A stretch of DNA of 64,000 nt from Streptomyces sp. PR69 (lineage in GTDB: Bacteria > Actinomycetota > Actinomycetes > Streptomycetales > Streptomycetaceae): assembly GCF_026420845.1 (NCBI RefSeq), contig NZ_JAOWCB010000010.1:1-64000 (forward strand), given 5' to 3'. Below are positions 56,137-64,000 of the stretch, piece by piece. Position 1 is the stretch's first letter. Each line of letters opens with the position of its first letter. The notes under the pieces are model-generated. The model ran no database searches. It was not told where the DNA came from and worked only from the letters and a program-made list of their open reading frames with translations. The translations under genes were made by a program, and so were the position numbers.

Positions 56137-57504
56137 TCAGTCGGCCGTGCCGACGAGCTCCTCAAGCGAGTCATGGCGGATCCGCTCCGACGGGATGCCG
56201 GCGCCCCGCAGCGCGTCGACGCCGCTGCGGATCATGCCGGGCGGACCCGAGAGATAGGCGTCGTACTCGTACCAGGGGCCGAACTCGCGCACGGCGTCCG
56301 GGAACTGCGACCGGTCGTCGACCACCGCGCGCACCGAGAGCCAGGGATGCGACTGCTGAAGCCGCAGCATGGTGTCGATGTCGTAGAGGTCGACGTCCGT
56401 GCGCGCCCCGTAGAAGACCTCGACAGGCCGCCGCTCGCCATGCTCGGCGACATCCTCGACCAGCGCCTTGATGGGAGCGATGCCCGTGCCGCCGCCAAGG
56501 CAGAGCAGTCCGCTGTCGGTGCTGTGATCGACGGTCATGGAGCCGCCGGGCGGGCCTAGGCGCAGCACATCGCCCGGGCGGGCGTGGTGGACCAGGGCAT
56601 TGGAGACCCAGCCGGCCGGAACCGCCTTCACATGGAAGGAGAGCAGGCCGTCCGGGCGGGGCGCCCCCGCGAAGGAGTAGTGCCGCCAGACCCGCGGCCA
56701 CCAGGGTGTCTCAAGGCTGGTGTACTGCCCTGCCAGAAACGGATACGGCTGATGGGGCCGGACCATGACGATCGCGATATCGGGGGTCCTGAGCTCGTGC
56801 GAGACCACCTCGGCCTCCCACCACGCGGGCGCGCGGCGTTCGTCCTCGGATGCCGCGTCGATCATGATCTGCGAGATTGCCGTATAGGTGCGCACCCAGG
56901 CCGCCTCGGTCTCCTCGTCCCAGGTGGTCGTGGCATACCGGGTCAGCGCGCCGATCAACGCCTCGCCGACGGCCGGGTAGTGACCGGGCTCGGTGCCGTA
57001 CTTGCGGTGGCCGCGGCCCAGGTTGCGCAGATAGTCGGTCAGCACCGCGGCGTTGTCCATATGCTCCGCAGCCGTCAGCAGGGCCTTGAGCAGACGGTCG
57101 CGCTGGGCGTCCATGGCGGCGGGGAAGAGGGACCGCAGTTCGGGGTGGCGGACGAAGAGCAGCGCGTAGAAGTACGAGGTGACCTTGTCCGCGACCGGCG
57201 CGATCTCGGCCATGGTGCGCCGGATCAGCATCGCGTCAGGCGAAGCACCGGCCGAATCGCCCGGCTCGGCCGGGGCGGAGGCCGAGGTGCGCCGCGGCAG
57301 AGGTATTCGCCCCCGTCCCGTCTCCTCCCCCATGGCCCGCTCGGCCTCCGCAGGACTCTGTTCAGGTGTCTCGGCGGAGGCGTCGGCACGGCGGGGGGAC
57401 GGTGCCATACGAGGGGTGAACCATCCGCCGCCCCCTCCCCGCCCATCGGAAGAACTTCCCCCCGAGGTGCCGTTTCCGGCCGACGTAGTGGTCGGAGCGT
57501 CCAT
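56137..57504 (-). CDS. Globin/FAD-NAD reductase (flavohaemoprotein-like) with long N-terminal extension
   Basis: The 455-residue protein has about 90 low-complexity residues (Gly/Ser/Pro/Arg), then a globin domain (about 95-225), then ferredoxin-reductase-type FAD (WRHYSFAGAP) and NAD (CLGGGTGIAPI) domains. The proximal haem His is probably in GRGHRKYG. This is the layout of nitric-oxide-dioxygenating flavohaemoglobins. ATG 57504 was preferred to 57525 because GAGGCGAGG sits at good spacing. Activity is inferred. Confidence 0.9.
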   Translation of the reverse strand: MDAPTTTSAGNGTSGGSSSDGRGGGGGWFTPRMAPSPRRADASAETPEQSPAEAERAMGEETGRGRIPLPRRTSASAPAEPGDSAGASPDAMLIRRTMAEIAPVADKVTSYFYALLFVRHPELRSLFPAAMDAQRDRLLKALLTAAEHMDNAAVLTDYLRNLGRGHRKYGTEPGHYPAVGEALIGALTRYATTTWDEETEAAWVRTYTAISQIMIDAASEDERRAPAWWEAEVVSHELRTPDIAIVMVRPHQPYPFLAGQYTSLETPWWPRVWRHYSFAGAPRPDGLLSFHVKAVPAGWVSNALVHHARPGDVLRLGPPGGSMTVDHSTDSGLLCLGGGTGIAPIKALVEDVAEHGERRPVEVFYGARTDVDLYDIDTMLRLQQSHPWLSVRAVVDDRSQFPDAVREFGPWYEYDAYLSGPPGMIRSGVDALRGAGIPSERIRHDSLEELVGTAD

Positions 57505-57846
57505 CGTGTGCCTCGCCTCGAACATCTTTCGGTCGGTCCCTGCACATCCGCCGATCCGGAAGTGCCTTGATTTCCCGCCCTGCCCAGGACTGCGCCCAGC
57601 CCACACTAACGTTTGGCCGCTCATGGATTCGGAAGAACCGGCACCGGAATGTGACTTTGGCCGTAGCACGCCTGTCCAGTCCCTGACCCGGTTTCCGCAC
57701 AGACCCAATGCCCGATCTCCACGTGACGCTTCTCGGCTGGATGTTTCACGTGAAACCGGCTTCCGGAGCGGGCGCCACTTGTGGATCTTGGTCAGATCGT
57801 GGAAAACGCTGGACGAACGATCAACAGATCCGACAGCCTGATCCCC
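57505..57846. other. Divergent gap with a parS site
   Basis: The 342 bases between the flavohaemoprotein and GNAT genes contain a parS site (57743-57756) and otherwise only divergent control DNA. A plus-strand frame that begins at the parS (Met-Phe-His-Val-Lys-Pro) has no recognisable product and is not called. Confidence 0.6.
57743..57756. promoter_or_regulatory. parS: parS centromere site
   Basis: GTTTCACGTGAAAC is a second perfect copy of the Streptomyces parS palindrome. It lies in non-coding DNA upstream of the GNAT gene, about 19 kb from the copy in cydCD. It should bind ParB as part of the oriC-proximal centromere. Confidence 0.92.
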
Positions 57847-58701
57847 ATGCCGACATCCGTTGCCGCACTGCCCATCAGGCGTCTGACCTTGGACGACCTC
57901 CACTCCTGCGCCGATCTGTCGGAGGATCGCGGCTGGCCTCGCGAGGAGCACAAGTGGGGTCTTCTCCTCAGTGCCGGCACGGGTTACGGAATCGACGACC
58001 CTCAGGGCAAGGGGCTGATCGCCGGCTGCGTCGTCACGTCGTACGGACCCGGGCTCAGCGCTGTCGGCATGGTGCTGGTGGCCGAACGGCATGCGCGCCA
58101 GGGCATCGGAAAGCGGCTGATGCGGCATGTACTGAAGGAGTACGAAGGCACCCCGCTCACCCTGCACGCCACACCGAACGGGCAACCTCTGTATGAACAG
58201 CTGGGCTTTGCCACGACCGGCCGGGCCGAAATGGTCCGCGGCCCCTTCATGCTCTCCGGGCGAACGCCCCGGGTGAGCACCCGCCCGGCCACAGCCGATG
58301 ACCTCCAGGCCATTCTGAAGCTGGACGCCGAGGTTTTCGGGCAGGACCGCACTCATATCATCGCCCGCCTCCCCGCCTTCGCCGATCAGCTCCGGGTCGC
58401 GGAAGACGCCGGCGCACTGACCGGGTTCGCCGCGGCCTGGCCCAACATGGACACCTACGTGGTCGGCCCCCTGATCGCCCATAACACGGAAACGGCCAAG
58501 GGCTTGATCGCCTCGCTTGCGGTGGAGGCCGATCGGCCGCTCCGTACGGACATCGATGTTCGACATAAGGAGCTGCTCACCTGGCTGAAGGCCCAGGGGC
58601 TGGAGTCGATCGCCCACAACGCGGTGATGACCCATGGCATCCCGGCCCTGCCCGGCGACTGGACCCGCCGCTTCGCGCCTCTGACCGTCGCCGCCGGCTG
58701 A
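57847..58701 (+). CDS. GNAT-family N-acetyltransferase with two acetyltransferase-like domains
   Basis: The 284-residue protein has an N-terminal GNAT domain with the acetyl-CoA loop ARQGIGKRLMRH and a C-terminal second GNAT-like half (about 150-280), as in the Acetyltransf_18 group. The acceptor is unknown. The start is not marked by a ribosome site; ATG 57847 was chosen by the family. It is cytoplasmic. Confidence 0.88.
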   Translation: MPTSVAALPIRRLTLDDLHSCADLSEDRGWPREEHKWGLLLSAGTGYGIDDPQGKGLIAGCVVTSYGPGLSAVGMVLVAERHARQGIGKRLMRHVLKEYEGTPLTLHATPNGQPLYEQLGFATTGRAEMVRGPFMLSGRTPRVSTRPATADDLQAILKLDAEVFGQDRTHIIARLPAFADQLRVAEDAGALTGFAAAWPNMDTYVVGPLIAHNTETAKGLIASLAVEADRPLRTDIDVRHKELLTWLKAQGLESIAHNAVMTHGIPALPGDWTRRFAPLTVAAG

Positions 58702-58825
58702 ACCCACGACGCCCGCGACGCCCGCGGCCGCCGCCTAGGCTGCGGAGCGTGAGCGCGGCCCGGCGGGAGCCATCAGCCCGGGATCCTCGGAGAGCTCGGG
58801 CAGCAGCGCTTGGACGTGTGTCCTT

Positions 58826-60370
58826 TCACCGACTGCTGTGTGGGCGGTAGGGCTGGAGGAGCTGGTCGACGGGGGCGTAGTCGTCGGTGAGCAGTGACGC
58901 ATCGCCGATCCACGAGGCGAGGGCGTCACCAGTGGCGATCTTCCAGCCGGTCTGCCGGGAGTCCAGTGCTTCCTGGGCCGCGCGTAGGTCGACCGGTCGC
59001 TTGGCGGCGAGCACCACCAGATTGCCGCCCTCGGGGGTGGCAGCCGGGTCGAGGCCGATGTCGGCGGGCGCGCCGACGAGGGCGACGTGCTCGAAGATCT
59101 CGCTGAGGGTGGCTACTTCGGCACGTGCGAAGGCCAGACCACCGTGATCGATGAGGTTGGCGACATACAGGCCGTCCTTGTTGAGCACCCGCCGTACGTC
59201 AGTCATCGCTTCCACCGTAGTGAGGTGCCACGGCACGCTGACGCCCCCGAAGGCGTCGCCTACGACGAGGTCACGACTGCCGGCGTCCAGTCGCCGCACA
59301 CCGAGCCTGCCGTCCTCGGCACGTACATCGATACCGGCTTCTGGTCTCAGACCGAGTCGGTCGCGGTTGATGCGCACGACCCCGCTGTCGACCTCGGATA
59401 CAAGGCTGCGGGTCCCGGGCCGCGTGGCTGCCAGATAACGGGGAAGGGTGAGCCCGCCGCCGCCCAGATGGTGGGCAGCAAGTGGCTCACCTTCGGGAAA
59501 GGCGGCATCGACCACCGCCGCGATGGCGCGCACATAGGTGAACTCAAGGAAGGTCGGATCGTCGATGTCGACGTAGGAGTGCCGCAAGCCGTCCAGAACG
59601 AGCGTGCGGCCGACGCCCCGGTCGGGGTCGGCGACAACCCGTGCGCAGTGGTACCTGGTCTCCGTATCGCAGCCACCGGGCGCGACCATGGTGGCGAGGC
59701 CGCCGGAAACGACTGCGAGTGTGAGGGCAGGGGTGCTGCTCCATCCGCGCGTTCGCCACTCAACCAGCGCCGCACCGACCACCAGCAGTGTTCCAAGGCC
59801 GATCAGGATGCCGCTGACCGGCAACCGCGACACCAGGACGAAGCCGGTGAGGACGGTTCCGGCGATTGCGCCGACGGTGCCGACGCCGGACAGTCGGCCG
59901 ACAACCGTTCCGGTCTCGGCGAGGCGGGTCAGACGCAGCTTGGTCACGATCGGCGTCACCGCAGAGAGCAGCGCGCCCGGCACGAGGATGGTCAGCGACG
60001 CGGTCAACAACAGCATCGCCGGCGCCCATTCGGCGGTGGTGCGCAGCACGGCGGGAGTAAGCGCCACGACCGCTCCCGACACCCCGAGCGAGGGCCCTAG
60101 GAGCCGTCGTGGATTGACCTGGTCGGCGATGCGCCCACCCAGCCAGGAGCCGAGGGCGATCGCGGTGAGGGCGATGCCGATCACCATGGTGCTGGTCTCA
60201 AGGGTGAGGCCGAGGTAGGGAGCCAGCAGCCGCAAAGCGACGATCTCGACCACCAGCACTGCGGCCGAGGACCCGAACACAAGCACGACGGCAGCACGGG
60301 GACCCAGGCCATTGCCGCGAGGCGCGCCCTCGGCGACATGCGAGGAAGGCGATCCGGTCACGGCCGACAT
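58826..60370 (-). CDS. Membrane-fused spermidine synthase-like protein
   Basis: The 514-residue protein has about seven N-terminal membrane helices of MFS-like type (about 25-215) and a C-terminal Rossmann domain of the spermidine/spermine synthase family (HHLGGGGLTLPRYLAATRPG, then LVSEVDSGVV and DLVVGDAFGG). The catalytic GGGDG loop reads GGGGL, so ordinary aminopropyl transfer is uncertain. It and the DHFR-like gene look like an accessory insert beside dnaB. Confidence 0.9.
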   Translation of the reverse strand: MSAVTGSPSSHVAEGAPRGNGLGPRAAVVLVFGSSAAVLVVEIVALRLLAPYLGLTLETSTMVIGIALTAIALGSWLGGRIADQVNPRRLLGPSLGVSGAVVALTPAVLRTTAEWAPAMLLLTASLTILVPGALLSAVTPIVTKLRLTRLAETGTVVGRLSGVGTVGAIAGTVLTGFVLVSRLPVSGILIGLGTLLVVGAALVEWRTRGWSSTPALTLAVVSGGLATMVAPGGCDTETRYHCARVVADPDRGVGRTLVLDGLRHSYVDIDDPTFLEFTYVRAIAAVVDAAFPEGEPLAAHHLGGGGLTLPRYLAATRPGTRSLVSEVDSGVVRINRDRLGLRPEAGIDVRAEDGRLGVRRLDAGSRDLVVGDAFGGVSVPWHLTTVEAMTDVRRVLNKDGLYVANLIDHGGLAFARAEVATLSEIFEHVALVGAPADIGLDPAATPEGGNLVVLAAKRPVDLRAAQEALDSRQTGWKIATGDALASWIGDASLLTDDYAPVDQLLQPYRPHSSR

Positions 60371-60639
60371 CTTTACACGCGACGCGGCATCGCCACATGC
60401 CGTGTAGGTCTCGCCGCCGATGACATGTCGATCTTCTGCTACCTGCTGGTTCGCGGTTGTCTCACCGCGATGTCACCCAAGATCAGTCTCAGATCGATGC
60501 CATTTCCTCGGCGGAACGATGAGTCTGCGGCTGAGCCACCGAGCACGAGGACTACATGCGAGTTCAGATCGCGCACCGATGAGTTTCCCGCGCCGCGCCG
60601 GTCTGTACGCGTGAGACCGACTCAAGGAAGGCTGGCGCC

Positions 60640-61203
60640 ATGCGGAAATTGATCTACGGCATGAATCTGACCCTGGACGGCTACATCGCCGCGCCCGGCG
60701 ACGACATCGGCTGGAGCGAGCCGAGCGACGAGCTGTTCCAGTTTTGGTCCGACCAGTTGCAGGCGACCGACCTGACGCTGTACGGGCGCAAGCTGTGGCA
60801 GACGATGAGCTCCTACTGGCCGACCGGCGACCAGCAGCCCAACGCCACCCCGGCGGAGATCGAGTTCGCGCGCCGCTGGCGGGACATGTCGAAGGTGGTG
60901 TTCTCCTCGACGATCGACAAGGTCGACTGGAACACCCGCCTGGTCACCGGCGACGCGGTCGCCGAGATCACCCGGCTCAAGGCCGAGGACGGCGGCCCGA
61001 TGGACATCGGCGGCGCGACGCTCGCCGGGTCGGCCATGCGGGCCGGGCTGATTGACGAGTACGTGCTGGCCACCGCGCCGGTCCTGGTGGGCGGCGGCAC
61101 GCCGTTCTTCACCGCGCTGGACAACTGGGTGAACCTGAACCTGGTGGAGACGCGGACACTTCCCTGCGGCGTGATCCTGACCAGGTACGAGACGAGGCGC
61201 TGA
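60640..61203 (+). CDS. Dihydrofolate reductase-like (RibD C-terminal) protein
   Basis: The 187-residue protein has the DHFR/RibD-C fold signature: MNLTLDGYIAAPGDDIGW, LYGRKLWQTM and a C-terminal GAGLIDEYVLATAPVLVGGG-like stretch (RAGLIDEYVLATAPVLVGGG). Such proteins bind NADPH and reduce a variety of substrates; the substrate is unknown. AAGGAAGG precedes the ATG. It is divergent from the membrane-fused gene by 269 bases of lower-GC DNA. Confidence 0.9.
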   Translation: MRKLIYGMNLTLDGYIAAPGDDIGWSEPSDELFQFWSDQLQATDLTLYGRKLWQTMSSYWPTGDQQPNATPAEIEFARRWRDMSKVVFSSTIDKVDWNTRLVTGDAVAEITRLKAEDGGPMDIGGATLAGSAMRAGLIDEYVLATAPVLVGGGTPFFTALDNWVNLNLVETRTLPCGVILTRYETRR

Positions 61204-61569
61204 GCGCCCGTCACGCGACTCGACCGCCTGCCGGGTCCACGCGAACGTGAACGCCACCACCGGGGTGAACAGTTGGCAGTGCAGCTTCACATCCACCACT
61301 GCTCAGTGGTCAAGATGTAATCCGGGATGTGTTTGCGGGCCTGTCCCTCCGCCACGGACACTGTCCATCGCGTACACCCACCCCACGGGCAACGACCTGT
61401 ACAGCAAAGGGCGTCAGCCAGGCGCTGAGGGCGGAGCGGGCCGGAACCCCGCCATCCGAAAGGGTGAGAACCCCGACCAGCGAGTCTCACGAAGACGGCA
61501 TAAGTGCCGCCGATGTGCTATCGGAGATGAGACTGTGCCGTGCGAAATCTGAGACCCTACACCGACGGC
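61204..61569. other. Lower-GC gap before dnaB
   Basis: These 366 bases between the convergent DHFR-like and dnaB genes are lower in GC and contain short frames on both strands with weak codon bias and no family match. They may hold a decayed accessory gene. No terminator was identified. Confidence 0.5.
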
Positions 61570-63051
61570 TCAGGTCTGGGCCATGTCCACAAAGCGGGAG
61601 TAGTGGCCCTGGAAGGCGACGGTGATGGTCGCCGTGGGGCCGTTACGGTGCTTGGCGACGATCAGGTCGGCCTCGCCCGCGCGCGGGGACTCCTTCTCGT
61701 AGGCGTCCTCGCGATGGAGAAGGATCACCATGTCCGCGTCCTGCTCGATCGAGCCGGACTCTCGCAGGTCCGAGACCATCGGTTTCTTGTCCGTGCGCTG
61801 TTCCGGGCCACGGTTCAGCTGGGAGAGGGCGATCACGGGGATCTCCAGCTCCTTGGCGAGCAGCTTGAGGTTCCGGGACATGTCCGAGACCTCTTGCTGG
61901 CGGCTCTCCGCGCGGCGGGAGCCGCCGGACTGCATCAGCTGGAGGTAGTCGATGACGACCAGCTTCAGATCGTTGCGCTGCTTGAGCCGACGGCACTTGG
62001 CGCGGATCTCCATCATCGACAGATTCGGCGAGTCGTCGATGTAGAGCGGGGCCTGCGACACATCCGGCATCCGGCGTGCCAGCCGGGTCCAGTCTTCGTC
62101 GGTCATGGTGCCCGAACGCATATGGTGCAGGGCGACCCGCGCCTCCGCGGAGAGCAGACGCATCGCGATCTCGTTGCGGCCCATTTCCAGGGAGAAGATC
62201 ACGCTCGGCAGATTGTTCTTGATGGAGCAGGCGCGGGCGAAGTCCAGCGCCAGCGTGGACTTGCCCATGGCCGGACGCGCCGCGATGACGATCATCTGGC
62301 CTGGATGCAAGCCGTTCGTCAGGGAGTCGAAGTCCGTGAAACCCGTGGGCACGCCGGTCATCTCACCGCTGCGGGAGCCGATCGCCTCGATCTCGTCGAG
62401 GGCGCCCTCCATGATCTCGCCCAGCGGGAGATAGTCCTCGCTGGTGCGCTGCTCGGTGACCGCGTAGATCTCCGCCTGAGCTGAGTTCACGATCTCGTCG
62501 ACATCGCCGTCGGCCGCATAGCCCATTTGCGTGATCTTGGTGCCGGCCTCCACCAGTCTGCGCAGGACCGCACGCTCACGCACGATCTCCGCGTAGTACG
62601 AGGCATTGGCCGCGGTGGGCACCGTCTGGACCAGGCCATGCAGATAGGGGGCGCCGCCGACCTTGGCGATCTCACCGCGCTTCACGAGCTCCGCGGCCAC
62701 GGTGATCGGGTCCGCCGGCTCACCGCGTGCGTAGAGGTCGAGAATCGCCTGATAGACCGTCTCATGGGCGGGCCGGTAGAAGTCCTGGCCCTTGATGATC
62801 TCCACGACATCGGCAATGGCGTCCTTGGACAGCAGCATGCCGCCCAGCACGGACTGCTCCGCGTCGAGGTCCTGGGGCGGCACCCGCTCGAACGCTGCCG
62901 AGCCGCCGTCCCAGCCATGGTCGACACCGCGCTCGTGCTGGTCCTCACGGCCGGTGCGGCCGTCGCCACGGCGCTGACGGGAAACGGGCAGACGGTCCCC
63001 GGGGCTGCTGCTCTCGGCCCACGGGTCGTCCACAGGCTCGGAAATGCTCAC
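61570..63051 (-). CDS. dnaB: Replicative DNA helicase DnaB
   Basis: The 493-residue helicase unwinds DNA at the replication fork. The N-terminal DnaB domain (PPQDLDAEQSVLGGMLLS) is followed by the RecA-like ATPase with Walker A ARPAMGKST and Walker B VVIDYLQLM, and the arginine finger region near the C-terminus. No intein is present. GTG 63051 was chosen because GGAGGAGG lies about 7 bases upstream. A group of DnaA boxes lies in its upstream region and first codons. Confidence 0.97.
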   Translation of the reverse strand: MSISEPVDDPWAESSSPGDRLPVSRQRRGDGRTGREDQHERGVDHGWDGGSAAFERVPPQDLDAEQSVLGGMLLSKDAIADVVEIIKGQDFYRPAHETVYQAILDLYARGEPADPITVAAELVKRGEIAKVGGAPYLHGLVQTVPTAANASYYAEIVRERAVLRRLVEAGTKITQMGYAADGDVDEIVNSAQAEIYAVTEQRTSEDYLPLGEIMEGALDEIEAIGSRSGEMTGVPTGFTDFDSLTNGLHPGQMIVIAARPAMGKSTLALDFARACSIKNNLPSVIFSLEMGRNEIAMRLLSAEARVALHHMRSGTMTDEDWTRLARRMPDVSQAPLYIDDSPNLSMMEIRAKCRRLKQRNDLKLVVIDYLQLMQSGGSRRAESRQQEVSDMSRNLKLLAKELEIPVIALSQLNRGPEQRTDKKPMVSDLRESGSIEQDADMVILLHREDAYEKESPRAGEADLIVAKHRNGPTATITVAFQGHYSRFVDMAQT

Positions 63052-63298
63052 CGGACCACCTCCTCCCGTCCGCTCCGCGGACCTCGCCGTGCCCCTCTTC
63101 CTACGGCACGACACTGACAAAACGCGCTGCCAGACTCCGCTTCCGGCGCGTCAGGCGACGGTCCACGGTAGGCCCGCGGGCACCGTCAGCCAATCTGGTT
63201 ATCCACAGGCAAGGGGGACAGGGTGTGGATGACGGACCAGATGCTGTGGAGAACATCCGCGAACCTGTGCACGGAGCAGGGGACAGGGCTGTGGACAA
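63026..63298. promoter_or_regulatory. DnaA-box group upstream of dnaB
   Basis: Sites matching TTGTCCACA are TCGTCCACA 63026-63034 (+, inside dnaB codons), TTATCCACA 63199-63207 (+), TCATCCACA 63224-63232 (-), TTCTCCACA 63245-63253 (-) and TTGTCCACA 63290-63298 (-). Two are exact and three have one mismatch. The 434-base gap (63052-63485) between dnaB and the divergent MATE gene otherwise holds no gene. Confidence 0.75.
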
Positions 63299-63485
63299 AG
63301 TCTCAAGCCTGCCGCCACACCCCATGTGACCTGCACTTTCTCCATCCACCGGCTGTGGGGGAGAAAAACTTTCCCGACTGGACCAAGATCAGAACAAACG
63401 GCGCACAGCAGTTGCCGCACCGACCCGCAAAGTAAGGGCTGATAGTTGGTTGCATCTATTACCTGTGGAAGATTAGATTGCCGCC

Positions 63486-64000
63486 ATGACCCAGGCCCCC
63501 GAGCTGCCCAAGGAACGCCGCCGCCGGCACGACCGAGAGATCATCGCGCTCGCCGTCCCCGCCTTCGGCGCCCTGGTCTCCGAACCGCTCTTCGTGATGG
63601 CCGACAGCGCCATCATCGGCCACCTCGGCACCACTCAGCTCGCAGGCCTGGGCGTAGCGGCAGCCCTGCTGATGACCGCCGTCAACGTCTTCGTCTTCCT
63701 TGCGTATGCGACCACCGCAGCCGTCGCCCGCCGTGTCGGCGCCGGCGATCTGGCCTCCGCCATCCGCCAGGGCATGGACGGCGTCTGGCTTGCCCTGCTG
63801 CTCGGCGTCGCGGCCGTCGCCGTCGCACTGCCCACCGCGCCCTGGCTGGTGCACGCCTTCGGAGCCTCGGACACCGCGGCCCCCTATGCGATCACCTATC
63901 TGCGCATCTCCAGCCTCGGCATCCCCGCCATGCTGACAGTCCTGGCGGCCACCGGCGTGCTGCGCGGTCTGCAGAACACCCGGACTCCCCTCTACGTCGC
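63486..64000 (+). CDS. MATE-family efflux transporter, truncated by the window edge
   Basis: The 171 visible residues show the start of a MATE/NorM-type antiporter: a basic N-terminus, then helices with the MATE pattern (ALAVPAFGALVSEPLFVMAD, GHLGTTQLAGLGVA). It would use a cation gradient to export drugs or metabolites. The gene runs off the right edge. It is divergent from dnaB, sharing the DnaA-box-rich gap. Confidence 0.92.
   Translation, partial: MTQAPELPKERRRRHDREIIALAVPAFGALVSEPLFVMADSAIIGHLGTTQLAGLGVAAALLMTAVNVFVFLAYATTAAVARRVGAGDLASAIRQGMDGVWLALLLGVAAVAVALPTAPWLVHAFGASDTAAPYAITYLRISSLGIPAMLTVLAATGVLRGLQNTRTPLYV

Noticed and set aside
61247..61552. A possible transposase remnant before dnaB
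   Set aside because: Frames on both strands are short with weak codon bias; no inverted repeats, DDE motifs or target duplication were seen.

Overview
The window is about 72% GC, with GTG/ATG starts, strong GGAGG-type ribosome sites and long spurious antisense reading frames. The gene set is that of a Streptomyces chromosome: ssgR-ssgA, cydA-cydB-cydCD with a Rex operator, thiC with a TPP riboswitch, pheA-serS, a Tat-dependent DyP peroxidase inside a copper operon, and dnaB. From memory, the gene order resembles the core region of S. coelicolor that ends at dnaB on the side nearer oriC. Two perfect parS sites and four groups of DnaA boxes support an oriC-proximal position, with oriC probably beyond the right edge. 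The species cannot be named from the sequence.

Layout. 1-11.6 kb: a truncated secreted-protein gene, a small secreted protein, a membrane-anchored HtrA-type protease, a glycerophosphodiesterase, an RsbW-like ATPase, a SEC-C zinc protein, a secreted protein, a degenerate Prim-Pol-like protein, a GAF/SpoIIE-type phosphatase lacking metal-binding residues, an M24 peptidase and a second RsbW-like ATPase. 11.8-18.3 kb: a six-gene copper operon (membrane protein, YcnI, Sco, PCuAC, CopC-CopD fusion, DyP peroxidase). 18.5-22.1 kb: pheA, a DnaA-box cluster, serS and a HAD phosphatase. 22.6-26.2 kb: a translationally coupled double ABC transporter operon. 26.4-32.1 kb: an M24 peptidase, an alpha/beta hydrolase-SDR fusion and a MerR regulator in one coupled operon, then an LLM oxidoreductase and another HAD phosphatase. 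32.2-41.5 kb: an M23 peptidase, an orphan GAF histidine kinase and the cytochrome bd operon under Rex control. 41.5-50.5 kb: a cyclophilin-fold protein, a HisC-like aminotransferase, a LacI regulator, a metallophosphoesterase, a membrane protein, thiC and a YibE/F protein. 50.5-58.7 kb: ssgA/ssgR, small membrane and cupin proteins, a PLP enzyme, LysR, Nudix, a flavohaemoprotein and a double GNAT protein. 58.8-61.2 kb: a likely accessory insert (membrane-fused spermidine-synthase-like protein and a DHFR-like protein). 61.6-64 kb: dnaB and the start of a MATE transporter.

How the parts may work together. The copper genes form a relay that delivers copper at the cell surface. The cyd genes make the high-affinity oxidase when NADH rises and Rex lets go. 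ssgR-ssgA acts in sporulation-specific division. The DnaA-box groups and parS sites are non-coding signals of replication control and centromere function embedded in this metabolic neighbourhood. The most notable observations are the DnaA-box arrays (pheA-serS and upstream of dnaB), the two conserved-looking enzymes that lack catalytic residues, and several tandem repeats at gene ends or inside coding regions. No CRISPR array, tRNA, rRNA, complete insertion sequence or prophage was seen.
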